DNA of 64,000 bases from contig DEFK01000037.1 in NCBI GenBank assembly GCA_002350765.1, positions 1 to 64,000 on the forward strand, read 5' to 3'. The DNA is from Ruminococcaceae bacterium UBA2854 (GTDB taxonomy: Bacteria > Bacillota > Clostridia > Oscillospirales > Acutalibacteraceae). The notes under the pieces were generated by a model. It was not told the origin of the DNA. It worked only from the letters and a program-made list of their open reading frames with translations, and made no database searches. The position numbers and the translations under genes are program-made. This document shows positions 1-8,963 of the stretch, in pieces (the first letter of the stretch is position 1; each line of letters begins with the position of its first letter).

Positions 1-39
1 CCCCAACTATTGACACAGAGCCTTATCAGTTTAATTCAA

Positions 40-2664
40 TTACGACGGGTAGGAGTTGTAGTTGTATTCTTTATTATTCTCTACTTCGATATCTCTTGTC
101 TGGTTACCGCTTCCGGGTGAACCGTTATTAAAGATCACCCTATCGAAGCCGTCGGGAATTGTATATTTAAATCTTCCGTCGGACAATTTCTCCATCGGAA
201 CTCCGGGCCACGGGTTGGGACCTTCTCCGCCTTCTTTCCAGTAGTAAATATTTACATTAGACCAGTTAACGTCATTGTTGAAGTAAACAGTTTTTCCGCT
301 CGGAGCCTGGGTAGGCGGCTGTGTCGGAGCGGCTGTCGCGGGAGCCTGCGTCGGAGTTACGGGATTCGAGCTTCCGTACGTCTTACCCGCTCTGCCCGCG
401 CGGGCTGTAACCTTGGCGATATACCACTGGATACAGGTAGCGTCCTTAACAGTAACACGACCGTCGGAGTCAACGTCACCCTTAGCCTGGTTAAGAGCGC
501 TGAGAGTAGCTATACCCGCCGCGTGCTTTTGAATAGCCGAAGCGTCGCTTACGACAACTCTGCCGTCGTTATTAACATCGCCGTAAAGTCCCGAGCCCGA
601 GGGTACGGGAGCTACTGTAGCGGGAGTATGAGAAGCAGGCTGAGTTGAAGGATTACTCTGTTTCGGATAATCCTTCCAGTCGCCGTTCTGGTAAATCTTA
701 GATTCATTCTTGTTTATATCGTTACCGTCTTGTGTACTCTGGTCACTACCGTTGTTACTAAAGATAACACGGGTTGTAGCGTCAGCCCAGCTGTCGTCGA
801 TAGCGTAACCCCAGAGAGTATCGCTTACCTGAGTCATCGGTTTACCAGGCCAAGCGCCGTTGCTTACAGCGCCGTCGCCCTGATAAGCGTAAACCCATAC
901 CGTGGGCCATTTTGTGGACGAGTTATCGTAATAAATAGTCGTATTACCTGAGATAGACGGCTGTTTCTTTTTAGTAAATACATAGTTAGCGGTTACGGTT
1001 TTACCATCCGAAGCGACGCCCTTTAGTACAAGCGTTACGCTCTGGTCATCAGCCATATCAGCGCCGATTGTAATAGTCTGTCCGTTTGTATAAGAAGTAG
1101 CGGCGCCTGAACCGAGAGTATATGTCTGGGTTTTTGTATTGGCGGCGTTAAGAGTAATCTTAGCTGTTCCGAAGAACGAACCGCCCTGGTTAGAGCCGTT
1201 GTAATCAATTGATACCGAAGGACCCGCGGGAGCCGCGTTGTATACTACAGCTACACCCGAGGAGCCTACGCTTCCGTTGATTTTACCGCCTGATACGGTA
1301 AATGTACCGCCGCTTACAGCGTCCTTATACGTACCGTCTTTCATCTTATGAGCGGGCAAGCTAACCTGTCCGCTTCCGTTCATCTTTGAAATAACGACGC
1401 CTGTTGTGCCTCGCTCATTATATGCGACGTCGCCCTGGGAGGAAAGGTACTCACCCTCGCCGTCGAAATAATTCTTGAATTTATTAACCTCGGCTACAGT
1501 CTTGGATTTCCATGTAGTATCGGAGCTCGCGTCGCCCATATTTGCCGCGGGACGAGCGAAGAAGAGTGCTGAAGCGTTAGCTCTTGAGCCAATCATACCC
1601 CATGCTCTTACGATTTTATCACTCGGTACATTTTTCGTATTACTCATTCCCTCGGCTGAGCCCGAGTTACCCATATAGGTATCGTGAGATTCACACCAAA
1701 GCACGGTTTTATCAACCGAAACTCCGTTTTTAAAGCAGTAAGAATTCGCCGCGCCCTGAGCGTTACCGTCGCAAACACTTTTAAGTATTTTATCGCCCGC
1801 TTTATTATCGGTAATGCTCATATACTTTGTATAGTTGCTTTCGCTTCCCGCCGCGTCGTTAAGGATCTCGCCGTAGAAATATACGTCGCTCTTTTTACTC
1901 TTCGCGCCGTTTAGAATAGTCGGCCAGAACTGGCTTCCAGTATTGCCGCCGTCCTCGGGAAGCTCGATATGCTTAGCGGCGTCGAAACGGAATCCGTCTA
2001 CACCCTGATTAACACAGTCGATAAGGAAGTTTTTAAACTTATTCTGGATATCGGAATGGGCTGTGTTTAAGTCGGGCATACCGATATGGCCGTGGGTCAT
2101 TGAGTAACGGTCGCCGTCACCCGCTCCGTAATCCTCGCCGTGGTAGTAATCGTTACGTTTAAGCTCGCTGTCAACGCCGTCGTTAACATTCCACGCGCCG
2201 CCGCCGTCGCTTTTATTAGCGACGTGGTTCGCTACAACGTCAACAACAACCTTGATACCGTACCTGTCGGCTTCATCGCACATAGCCTTTAATTCAGCTT
2301 TACTTCCGAGCCATGTCTGGTTACCCTCGGAAATACGGATACCGAGCGGCTGGTAAAGCTTCCACCACTGACCGCTCTGGTCACGGTAGCTTGCGCTGTA
2401 ATCCTTAGCGGGCTGTACGGGAGAGGTCTGTACAGCGGTGTAGCCCGCGTCCTTTATTGCTTTCATATTGTTCTTAATTGAAGTATAAGACCAGTCGAAG
2501 CAATGTAAAATAGCTGAGCCTTGGATTTTCCTTAAGGGCTCGGTGCTTCCCGCGGAAGCTGATGTCTTTTCTGTTTCAGCGGCGCTGTAAGAAATGCTGC
2601 CCGTAACAAAACAGGTAAGCATAATACACGCCGCTAAAACAAAGCACGTTAATTTCTTTCTCAA
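40..2664 (-). CDS. Secreted GH13 alpha-amylase with two CBM26-like modules and an internal dockerin
   Basis: Hydrolyses alpha-1,4-glucans outside the cell and probably docks into an amylosome. The signal peptide is followed by a GH13 barrel with DVVANH (about residue 142), nucleophile Asp228 in GFRFDAAKH, acid/base Glu266 in YGEI and Asp328 in ESHDTY. An Ig-like module (about 482-565), a CBM26-like module (about 575-668), a two-repeat type-I-like dockerin (about 696-752, GDVNNDGR and GDVDSDGR), a Pro/Thr linker and a second CBM26-like module (about 790-874) follow. I place the start at TTG (complement of 2662-2664) because AGGAG lies 7 nt upstream; the longer GTG start would overlap that site. 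It lies 51 bp behind the next amylase, probably in the same transcript. The dockerin sits between two carbohydrate modules instead of at the C-terminus. Family assignment is firm; exact product specificity cannot be told. Confidence 0.95.
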   Translation of the reverse strand: MRKKLTCFVLAACIMLTCFVTGSISYSAAETEKTSASAGSTEPLRKIQGSAILHCFDWSYTSIKNNMKAIKDAGYTAVQTSPVQPAKDYSASYRDQSGQWWKLYQPLGIRISEGNQTWLGSKAELKAMCDEADRYGIKVVVDVVANHVANKSDGGGAWNVNDGVDSELKRNDYYHGEDYGAGDGDRYSMTHGHIGMPDLNTAHSDIQNKFKNFLIDCVNQGVDGFRFDAAKHIELPEDGGNTGSQFWPTILNGAKSKKSDVYFYGEILNDAAGSESNYTKYMSITDNKAGDKILKSVCDGNAQGAANSYCFKNGVSVDKTVLWCESHDTYMGNSGSAEGMSNTKNVPSDKIVRAWGMIGSRANASALFFARPAANMGDASSDTTWKSKTVAEVNKFKNYFDGEGEYLSSQGDVAYNERGTTGVVISKMNGSGQVSLPAHKMKDGTYKDAVSGGTFTVSGGKINGSVGSSGVAVVYNAAPAGPSVSIDYNGSNQGGSFFGTAKITLNAANTKTQTYTLGSGAATSYTNGQTITIGADMADDQSVTLVLKGVASDGKTVTANYVFTKKKQPSISGNTTIYYDNSSTKWPTVWVYAYQGDGAVSNGAWPGKPMTQVSDTLWGYAIDDSWADATTRVIFSNNGSDQSTQDGNDINKNESKIYQNGDWKDYPKQSNPSTQPASHTPATVAPVPSGSGLYGDVNNDGRVVVSDASAIQKHAAGIATLSALNQAKGDVDSDGRVTVKDATCIQWYIAKVTARAGRAGKTYGSSNPVTPTQAPATAAPTQPPTQAPSGKTVYFNNDVNWSNVNIYYWKEGGEGPNPWPGVPMEKLSDGRFKYTIPDGFDRVIFNNGSPGSGNQTRDIEVENNKEYNYNSYPS

Positions 2665-2715
2665 AACAAACACTCCTAAATTACCTCAAAACTTCTATAT
2701 TAACGGAATAATCCG

Positions 2716-4572
2716 TTATTTAACCTTAATTTTCACAGTCTTATTAACTGTTTTTGGTTTGTAATTCGAATCACCTTTAGCGGTTACTTTTATTTTAATC
2801 TTGTATGTTTTTTTGGCGTACTTGCCTTTTTTGAATTTTATACTGCCGTTTTTATTAACGGTTACTTTCTTGTATATCTTGGATGTAGTTCCTTTCTTAA
2901 CCTTAGCTACGCTTACCGCGCCCTTAGCGTTTTTGATTGTAAACGCTTTCTTCACGGTCTGAGCCTTTTTCTTGAGCGACTTAGCCTTTAAGGATTTAGT
3001 CGATGTCGAAACTGTTAAGGGGTTGGTTTTCTTAGTTACGACAACGGGCTTGGTTGCGGGCTGAGTCGGAGCCTCGGTAGTAGGCTCTACGATTTCGGAT
3101 GTATAATGTGAGCTGTCGAGGTTATCCATAACAACGACTGTATCAGCCTTTACCGTACCTGTAAGCTTACCGTCTTTTACAATAAACTCGGTATTGTGTG
3201 CTGTATCTGTATAAGTACCGTCAAGAAGTGTAGTAGATACATTTACGTTATAGTCCTTTTCTTTATCGCTGTTTACGATTACCGCGCCCTTAGTACCGCG
3301 TGTAACAACAACAATTTTCTTGCTGCCGCCGCTGCTCATAGTTTCGCTTTCGCCGTTCATAGCGTTGTGGAAATGGTTAACAGCTACAACCTCGGGATCC
3401 TTAAAGTTATCGTCGCCCTTAGGCCCGATTACGTTATTTCCCCAGATATTATCGACCGTGCTTCCGTCGGGACGGCTGAAGAATAAGGATGTTGTACCTC
3501 TAGCCGCTACAAGCGCCCAGCCTTTTCTAATCTCGCTGTTTGTAAGCCAGAAAGAGGTTCCCGGATCATTCGACGAGCCGCCGTTAGCGTATGTATCGTG
3601 GGATTCAACCCAGGTAACAAGCCTGTCGGCGCTTACGCCCTCGGAGGAGTAATCAGAAAGCGCCCTCGGAGTATAATCGAAACGGAGTAAGTAGGTTCTG
3701 ATTTTTGCTCCATAGGAGGAAGCTGTTACTCTCATAATCTTAGCGTAGTCGGCATATCTCGCCGCTACGGTCTCAGCGCCGTCGTAGCCCTGGAGAACCT
3801 CGCCGTACTGGAAGGATGAACCGTTCTCGAGAACCGTAGGCCAGAAATCGCTCGCAAACTCGGGATCGTCGTCGGGAAGCTCGATATGCTTAGCGGTATC
3901 GTAACGGAAACCGTCAGCTCCGTCTTCCACGCACTTCTTTAAGTAATTTAAAATAATATTCTGGTAGTTTTTATTCTGGGTATTGACATCAGGGAGACCG
4001 TTGTACCACTGGGTTGTAGTTTTACGGGTCGGGTTATAAACAGAACCCGTTACGTTATGGTAAAGTCCGCCATCAATATTTCTAAGCTCATAGGAAACCG
4101 CCGACTTGTTGGATGTAGTATGGTTAGCTACCACGTCAACGATAACCTTTACGCCGTACTTATGGGCTTCTTCGCACATAGCCTTAAACTCAGCCTCTGT
4201 GCCGAGCTGATAGTTGCCTATCGTATATGCTGTCGGCTGGTAATGGTAATACCATTTTCCGTCCGCGTCGTCGCCTTTAATCTTAAGTCCGCCGCCTTCG
4301 CCTTCGTATACTTTATTAATCGGCGAGGTCTGTATTGCGGAGTAACCCGCTTTGGCTATATCCTCCATATTCTCCTTTATGGTGTTGAAATTCCAGCACC
4401 AGCAATGGAGAATCAGCGAACCCTGTACATCCTCTAAAAGCCCGTAAGGATTCTCGGAACTTTCCGTATCGGGAGTAGCGGCGCTTGTATTAACAGCCGC
4501 TCCCGCGAAAACTCCGACAAGCATAATAGCCGCGATAAGCACGGATATAACTTTAGTCTTTTTTTCTTTCAT
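2716..4572 (-). CDS. Secreted GH13 alpha-amylase with lysine-rich C-terminal module, no dockerin
   Basis: Extracellular starch hydrolase. A signal peptide precedes a GH13 domain with DVVANH, Asp225 (GFRYDTAKH), Glu258 (YGEV) and Asp326 (ESHDTY), then an all-beta C domain and a short Thr/Pro linker. The last about 100 residues (518-618) form a very basic, beta-rich module containing KKGTTSKIYKK. This is clearly homologous to the tail of the secreted protein at 18001-19788. There is no dockerin and no CBM26, so the basic tail is the candidate for retention at the cell wall (inference). The ATG start at 4570-4572 has AAAGGA 8 nt upstream; the longer TTG frame start does not. It sits 39 bp downstream of ruvX and upstream of the dockerin amylase. 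Confidence 0.93.
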   Translation of the reverse strand: MKEKKTKVISVLIAAIMLVGVFAGAAVNTSAATPDTESSENPYGLLEDVQGSLILHCWCWNFNTIKENMEDIAKAGYSAIQTSPINKVYEGEGGGLKIKGDDADGKWYYHYQPTAYTIGNYQLGTEAEFKAMCEEAHKYGVKVIVDVVANHTTSNKSAVSYELRNIDGGLYHNVTGSVYNPTRKTTTQWYNGLPDVNTQNKNYQNIILNYLKKCVEDGADGFRYDTAKHIELPDDDPEFASDFWPTVLENGSSFQYGEVLQGYDGAETVAARYADYAKIMRVTASSYGAKIRTYLLRFDYTPRALSDYSSEGVSADRLVTWVESHDTYANGGSSNDPGTSFWLTNSEIRKGWALVAARGTTSLFFSRPDGSTVDNIWGNNVIGPKGDDNFKDPEVVAVNHFHNAMNGESETMSSGGSKKIVVVTRGTKGAVIVNSDKEKDYNVNVSTTLLDGTYTDTAHNTEFIVKDGKLTGTVKADTVVVMDNLDSSHYTSEIVEPTTEAPTQPATKPVVVTKKTNPLTVSTSTKSLKAKSLKKKAQTVKKAFTIKNAKGAVSVAKVKKGTTSKIYKKVTVNKNGSIKFKKGKYAKKTYKIKIKVTAKGDSNYKPKTVNKTVKIKVK

Positions 4573-4611
4573 AGAAATCATCCTTTCTTTCAAAACTCTA
4601 AATAAATATAA

Positions 4612-5025
4612 TTAACGGTTTTTACTATCGAGAAAATTCTGTAGAATTATAGTAGCGGCTACGGAGTCAACTACGTTTTTACGCTTCATACCTCTTGTAT
4701 TGGTAGCGTTGAGGTACTTATGGGCGGTTATGGTCGTACCGCGTTCATCCTGCATACGCACCAGTAATTTTGTTTTTTCTTTCAGCCTAGCCGCGAATTC
4801 ACGCGCGTTTTTAGCCGACTCTCCCTCGGTTCCGTCCATATTCACGGGTAAACCGACTATTATCAACTCGACCTGTCGGGCTAAAGCTACATTAGCGACC
4901 TTATCCAAAAGGTTATCAACGTTTTTTTCGTTAATCTGAGCGAGCGGAGTCGCCAATATTTCCGATTTATCACAAATAGCAAGACCTGTACGCGCCTTAC
5001 CTAAATCCACAGATAAAATAACCAT
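4612..5025 (-). CDS. ruvX: YqgF/RuvX-type putative pre-16S rRNA nuclease (Holliday-junction resolvase fold)
   Basis: RNase H-fold protein of the YqgF family, implicated in 16S rRNA 5' end maturation. At 137 residues it is the usual length. The N-terminal SVDLGKARTGLA holds the first catalytic Asp, the middle has IVGLPVNMDGTEG, and VRMQDERGTT and VDSVAATIIL follow as in the family. It is the first gene behind a sigma-A-like promoter and is followed after 39 bp by two amylase genes, an unusual operon partner. In many Firmicutes it follows alaS or an IreB-type gene instead. Function is assigned by family only. Confidence 0.93.
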   Translation of the reverse strand: MVILSVDLGKARTGLAICDKSEILATPLAQINEKNVDNLLDKVANVALARQVELIIVGLPVNMDGTEGESAKNAREFAARLKEKTKLLVRMQDERGTTITAHKYLNATNTRGMKRKNVVDSVAATIILQNFLDSKNR

Positions 5026-5059
5026 AATAATTTCCTAACTATAAATCTTTCGTGTATTC

Positions 5060-5088
5060 ATTTTATCAAAAATGTGTATAATAATCAA
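5060..5088 (-). promoter_or_regulatory. Sigma-A-type promoter for ruvX and the two amylases
   Basis: Reading the minus strand, TTGATT (complement of 5083-5088) is followed after exactly 17 bp by TAAAAT (complement of 5060-5065), 35 bp upstream of the ruvX ATG. No clear terminator separates ruvX from the amylases, so this may drive all three. Confidence 0.55.
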
Positions 5089-5113
5089 TAATAAAAGTAT
5101 ACAATAATAAGCT

Positions 5114-6067
5114 CTACCTTATGTCGAAATTTGACATAGCGAACCACGCCCCTATTCGGCACAGTTTCCTATACGCTTTTCCCGAATTTGTTTTATATAT
5201 TCCGAAATCAAGCTTTTTCTTTTTCAGGTGTTTAGCGATATACTTACCGCCGCCGCTTTGGCTGAGATTTTTCATATTGGCGAAAACTAAGGTGTTGACG
5301 CCTTTTCTCTTGCACCAGCGCGCTTCGGATAAAAACTTCTTTTTCTTTTTCGGAGAAGTAAATATTCCTGTTTTAAAGCCCTTTTTAAGGAATGGCGACA
5401 CGTAGCTTTTACCGCCGAAAATCAGCGTTTTCTTCCTCAGATTATACTTTTTAAGCAAGGATATTATTTTCTTTTCGCCCGATTTAGAAAGTCGGTATTT
5501 TCTATCGTTTTTAATATCCTTGATATGAAGCATAAGGTACCCGTTATTTTTATCGACTACCTCTAAAACTTCCTCTAAGGTAGGGATAATAAGCTTTGTG
5601 GAATGGTATCTGTCCACCTTATCGCCCTTTGTAATCGGGTATTTATTTCTGCTTTTTTTCGACAAAGTCCATATGTATTTTTTCTTACCCGTAGTTCTCA
5701 GTATGGTCGGGTCGTGATGAATAAGCAAATCGCCGTTTCTGCCTTCCCATACGTCGCATTCAATCCCGTCAAACCCGCTGCCGAAGGCGCCTTTAAACGC
5801 CTGGACTGTAGACTCGGGATACTGCCCCATATATCCCCTATGCCCTATAAGCAGAATGTTATTATCAGATTTTTTACCGCCTGAATTCGCCGCGGGCGCG
5901 GTAGTTTCGGGGACTGTAGTTTCAGGAGCGGTAGTTTGCGCGGCTGTCGATTCATCGGGCGTAGATATCTTACTCTCAGCCGAATCATTCGGCGCCGATA
6001 TACCGCACGACGTTATAATTACGCACAGCGATATAATAACGCCGAGCGTTGTTATTATTCTTTTCAT
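5114..6067 (-). CDS. Glycerophosphodiester phosphodiesterase-family lipoprotein
   Basis: GDPD-type TIM-barrel enzyme that would hydrolyse glycerophosphodiesters, acting outside the membrane. The N-terminal signal ends in a lipobox, ITSC, so it should be lipid-anchored. A Thr/Pro/Glu linker (about 25-60) leads to the catalytic domain with GHRG (about 75), a Glu-Cys-Asp metal site in IECDVWE and a HHD motif in LLIHHDP. It stops 8 bp after the end of another GDPD paralogue, as a tandem pair at the end of a long minus-strand operon. ATG start with TAGGA upstream. Substrate (lipid head groups or teichoic acid polyglycerophosphate) cannot be told from sequence. Confidence 0.88.
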   Translation of the reverse strand: MKRIITTLGVIISLCVIITSCGISAPNDSAESKISTPDESTAAQTTAPETTVPETTAPAANSGGKKSDNNILLIGHRGYMGQYPESTVQAFKGAFGSGFDGIECDVWEGRNGDLLIHHDPTILRTTGKKKYIWTLSKKSRNKYPITKGDKVDRYHSTKLIIPTLEEVLEVVDKNNGYLMLHIKDIKNDRKYRLSKSGEKKIISLLKKYNLRKKTLIFGGKSYVSPFLKKGFKTGIFTSPKKKKKFLSEARWCKRKGVNTLVFANMKNLSQSGGGKYIAKHLKKKKLDFGIYKTNSGKAYRKLCRIGAWFAMSNFDIR

Positions 6068-6075
6068 ATACGTTC

Positions 6076-7245
6076 CTAACTCAGAAAATCTTCATTGGTA
6101 ATCATAAAGTCAATCTTCATTTTCGCCATTTTAAACGCGGATTTTAAATCGCTTCTGTCATAACAGCCGACTTTAAGATGATAGTTATGGGCGGAGTCGA
6201 TATGATTTTGCTTTAAATATCCCGTATAACGCATAATAAGCACATCGGCTTTATTCTTGCCCGCGAATTCAACCGCGCTCTCGATATCGGCGCTGCTGTT
6301 CGGCAATATAAGGAAGCCCGCGCGAAAGTTATATTCTTTAAGCTTTATAAATAAGTCACGGCTCGGAGTAAATACCGTCGCCTTGTCACGCATATCGTAC
6401 TCATTAATAATTGCTTCTATTTTTTCGAGCGCGCTGTCGGTTATATCGGGATTCTTGGTATGAAGATAAATATTCATCTTATACTTAGATGCAGCGCTTA
6501 CAGCCTCCTCGAATGTCGGCATAAACTGTGTATCATATTCCTTTACGTTAACACCCTTGGTAATAGGATAATTAAAACGTGTTTCATCGGTAAGGTTCAG
6601 GATACTTTCGTTTATCCCTGTAAAAATAGATATATCCTTATCGTGACAGATAATAAGGTCTCCCGAGTCGGTTTCAAAATAATCGGTTTCAAATCCCGCG
6701 TAACCAAGTACAAAAGCTCTTCTGTAGGATACGAGGGTATTCTCGGGCGCCTGGTCCATAGCTCCCCGGTGACCGACAATCTCAATCATATCCGTAATGG
6801 ATTTCATCTTACACTCGGTATAGTTTTTACTATAGATTATCTTCTTGTCTGCCTTTTTGAAAGCTTTTACGGCATACTTGGATTTTTCTAATTTAGAAAT
6901 ATAAGAAGTTACATTTCCATTAAATACCTTTAATTCTTTATATTTATAGTCTTGATTATCGTATTTATATAGCTTATAGCCGTTAGCGTCTTTAACAGCG
7001 CTCCATTTAAACTTATACTTTCCGTTCGCCATCTGGACGGCGGAGAAGCTTTTAGGAGCGTCTATCGGCTTAATTTCCTTTTTGATAAGGTTATCCTTAT
7101 GGCTGAAAAGCATAAACGCTAAATATAAAAGAATCAAAACCGCCAGTAAAATAAATACAAACTTTAATTTTCCTTTTCTTTTCCTTGTACGTCCGTAACC
7201 GCTTCCTCGGTAAACGGGCGTTACGTATTTTGATTTTGATAACAT
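6076..7245 (-). CDS. Membrane-anchored GDPD-family protein with fibronectin-like domain
   Basis: Second glycerophosphodiesterase-type protein, 389 residues. A basic N-terminus precedes one transmembrane helix (about 29-47), placing the rest outside. Next comes a fibronectin type III-like domain (about 58-135, with KFKWSAVKDANGYKLY) and a GDPD barrel with GHRGAMDQAPENT (about 157), FETDYFET and ICHDKD. It keeps the His, Glu/Asp and second His expected for metal-dependent catalysis. It lies 43 bp after pyrD and 8 bp before the lipoprotein paralogue, so the two are probably co-expressed. RBS AGGG stands upstream of the ATG. The pair looks like a duplication with divergent anchors. Confidence 0.85.
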   Translation of the reverse strand: MLSKSKYVTPVYRGSGYGRTRKRKGKLKFVFILLAVLILLYLAFMLFSHKDNLIKKEIKPIDAPKSFSAVQMANGKYKFKWSAVKDANGYKLYKYDNQDYKYKELKVFNGNVTSYISKLEKSKYAVKAFKKADKKIIYSKNYTECKMKSITDMIEIVGHRGAMDQAPENTLVSYRRAFVLGYAGFETDYFETDSGDLIICHDKDISIFTGINESILNLTDETRFNYPITKGVNVKEYDTQFMPTFEEAVSAASKYKMNIYLHTKNPDITDSALEKIEAIINEYDMRDKATVFTPSRDLFIKLKEYNFRAGFLILPNSSADIESAVEFAGKNKADVLIMRYTGYLKQNHIDSAHNYHLKVGCYDRSDLKSAFKMAKMKIDFMITNEDFLS

Positions 7246-7288
7246 ATACTTTCCCTATCTTTATCTGAATTTCAAAACTTGTCGGTAA

Positions 7289-8200
7289 TTACCAGGGGAT
7301 TACCGAACCTGTCAGCTCGGATAATGAGCTAATGTTTTTTTCTTCCATATACCTTTCAATACCGTCGTTAATCTTTATAGGCGCGTACGGATCGTTAAAC
7401 AATACCGTACCTATCTGGAGCGCCGAAGCTCCCGCCATAAGCATTTCAACAGCGTCCTGCCATTTTGAAATACCGCCCATACCGATAATCGGAATATTAA
7501 CGGCGTTATATACCTGCCAAACCATTCTGACCGCTACGGGGAATACCGCGGGGCCGCTCATTCCGCCCGTATTGTTCCTTATAATCGGACGCTTGGAATT
7601 AATATCAATTCTCATTCCCGTAAGGGTGTTTATCATCGAAATAACGTCCGCTCCGCTGTACTCGGCGGATTTAGCTATTTCGGCGATATCGGTAACATTC
7701 GGGCTCAATTTAACCATAAGCGGTTTTTTACAATGTTTCTTAACCTCGGCGGTAATATTTCCTACCGACTCGCAGGATGTACCGAACTGCACTCCCCCGC
7801 TCTTAACATTAGGACAGCTTATATTAAGCTCTACAAAATCCACCTCGGTATCGGATAGCTTCTCAGCCATAGCGCAGTATTCTTCTACCGTATTTCCCGC
7901 TATATTGGCGATAACCACCGTGTTCTGTTCTTTTAGCCAGTGTAAATCATTTTCTATAAAATGGTCTACTCCCGGGTTTTGCAGACCTACGGCGTTTAAT
8001 ATACCGCTCTCGGTCTCGGCGATTCTCGGAGGCGGATTTCCCATACGTTCTTTTAAGGTTATACCCTTACAGGATACGCCGCCTATCTTCTCGAGCGGAT
8101 AAAACTCGGAAAACTCACGTCCGAAGCCGAATGTACCCGAAGCCGCGATAAGAGGATTATTGAATTTTACTCCGCAGATATTTACGCTTAAATCACTCAT
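7289..8200 (-). CDS. pyrD: Dihydroorotate dehydrogenase B (NAD-dependent), catalytic subunit
   Basis: Oxidises dihydroorotate to orotate in pyrimidine synthesis, using FMN and passing electrons to PyrK. It is a class 1B enzyme: NPLIAASGTFGFG near the N-terminus, the catalytic Cys in ELNISCPNVKSGG, VKLSPNVTDI, and GMGGISKWQDAVEML near the phosphate site. I start it at the ATG at 8198-8200, which has GGGAGG 7 nt upstream; a longer frame would start inside that site. The first 8 bp overlap the end of pyrK, showing translational coupling of the two subunits. Confidence 0.96.
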   Translation of the reverse strand: MSDLSVNICGVKFNNPLIAASGTFGFGREFSEFYPLEKIGGVSCKGITLKERMGNPPPRIAETESGILNAVGLQNPGVDHFIENDLHWLKEQNTVVIANIAGNTVEEYCAMAEKLSDTEVDFVELNISCPNVKSGGVQFGTSCESVGNITAEVKKHCKKPLMVKLSPNVTDIAEIAKSAEYSGADVISMINTLTGMRIDINSKRPIIRNNTGGMSGPAVFPVAVRMVWQVYNAVNIPIIGMGGISKWQDAVEMLMAGASALQIGTVLFNDPYAPIKINDGIERYMEEKNISSLSELTGSVIPW

Positions 8201-8945
8201 AGAATACCTCCCGCGCGTCATATACAGGGCCGTTTTTGCATACGTGCGTCATAGCTTCGCCCTCGTCGGTTTTAGTCTTGCAGGCGCATACAAGGCACGC
8301 GCCGATTCCGCAGCCCATTCTCTCCTCAAGAGAAACCTGGCATTTTACCTTATCCTTACAAACGGCGGCAACCGCTTTAAGCATCGGGATAGGCCCGCAG
8401 GCGCAAACCTCGTCGATTTCATCGAGACGCTCCTTCAAAACATCAGTTACAAAGCCGTGGATACCCGCCGAGCCGTCGTCGGTAGCGAGATATACCTTAT
8501 CGCTTACTGCTTTAAAATCGTCCTGGAGAATAACTAAATCCTTATTTCTAAAGCCTGTAATCACCATAGGATCGTCGGCTTGCTTAGCGCTGAAAAGAAG
8601 CGGCGGTACACCGATTCCTCCGCCTACGAAGCAATAGCGCTTTCCTTTTTCTATATTAAAGCCGTGTCCTAAGGGCGCGAGGATTTCGACCTCGTCTCCG
8701 ACCTTCATTTCGGACATAATCTTAGTGCCCTCGCCCTTAACCTGAAAGACAAGTCTGAGGGTGTTTTCATCAGCGTCGCAAATCGAGATAGGACGTCTTA
8801 AAACTCTCCCGGGGACTTTAATATTTACAAACTGACCGCATTTACAGAGCTTGGCAAGCTCAGGATTTTCGACTGTCCAATCAAAAATACCGTCAGCTAT
8901 TTCTTCATTTTTTAAAAGCTTAAACATTCTGGTATCGTATTTCAT
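8193..8945 (-). CDS. pyrK: Dihydroorotate dehydrogenase B, electron transfer subunit
   Basis: Ferredoxin-reductase-type subunit that moves electrons from PyrD FMN through [2Fe-2S] and FAD to NAD. The FAD-binding stretch RRPISICDA, the nucleotide-binding VGGGIGVPPL and the C-terminal cysteine cluster MGCGIGACLVCAC plus a later HVC are all visible. It is 250 residues, the normal size. GGGAGG stands upstream of the ATG. It lies 18 bp downstream of the transglutaminase lipoprotein gene and overlaps pyrD by 8 bp. Confidence 0.96.
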   Translation of the reverse strand: MKYDTRMFKLLKNEEIADGIFDWTVENPELAKLCKCGQFVNIKVPGRVLRRPISICDADENTLRLVFQVKGEGTKIMSEMKVGDEVEILAPLGHGFNIEKGKRYCFVGGGIGVPPLLFSAKQADDPMVITGFRNKDLVILQDDFKAVSDKVYLATDDGSAGIHGFVTDVLKERLDEIDEVCACGPIPMLKAVAAVCKDKVKCQVSLEERMGCGIGACLVCACKTKTDEGEAMTHVCKNGPVYDAREVFYE

Positions 8946-8963
8946 AAATCCTCCCGTTGTGAT

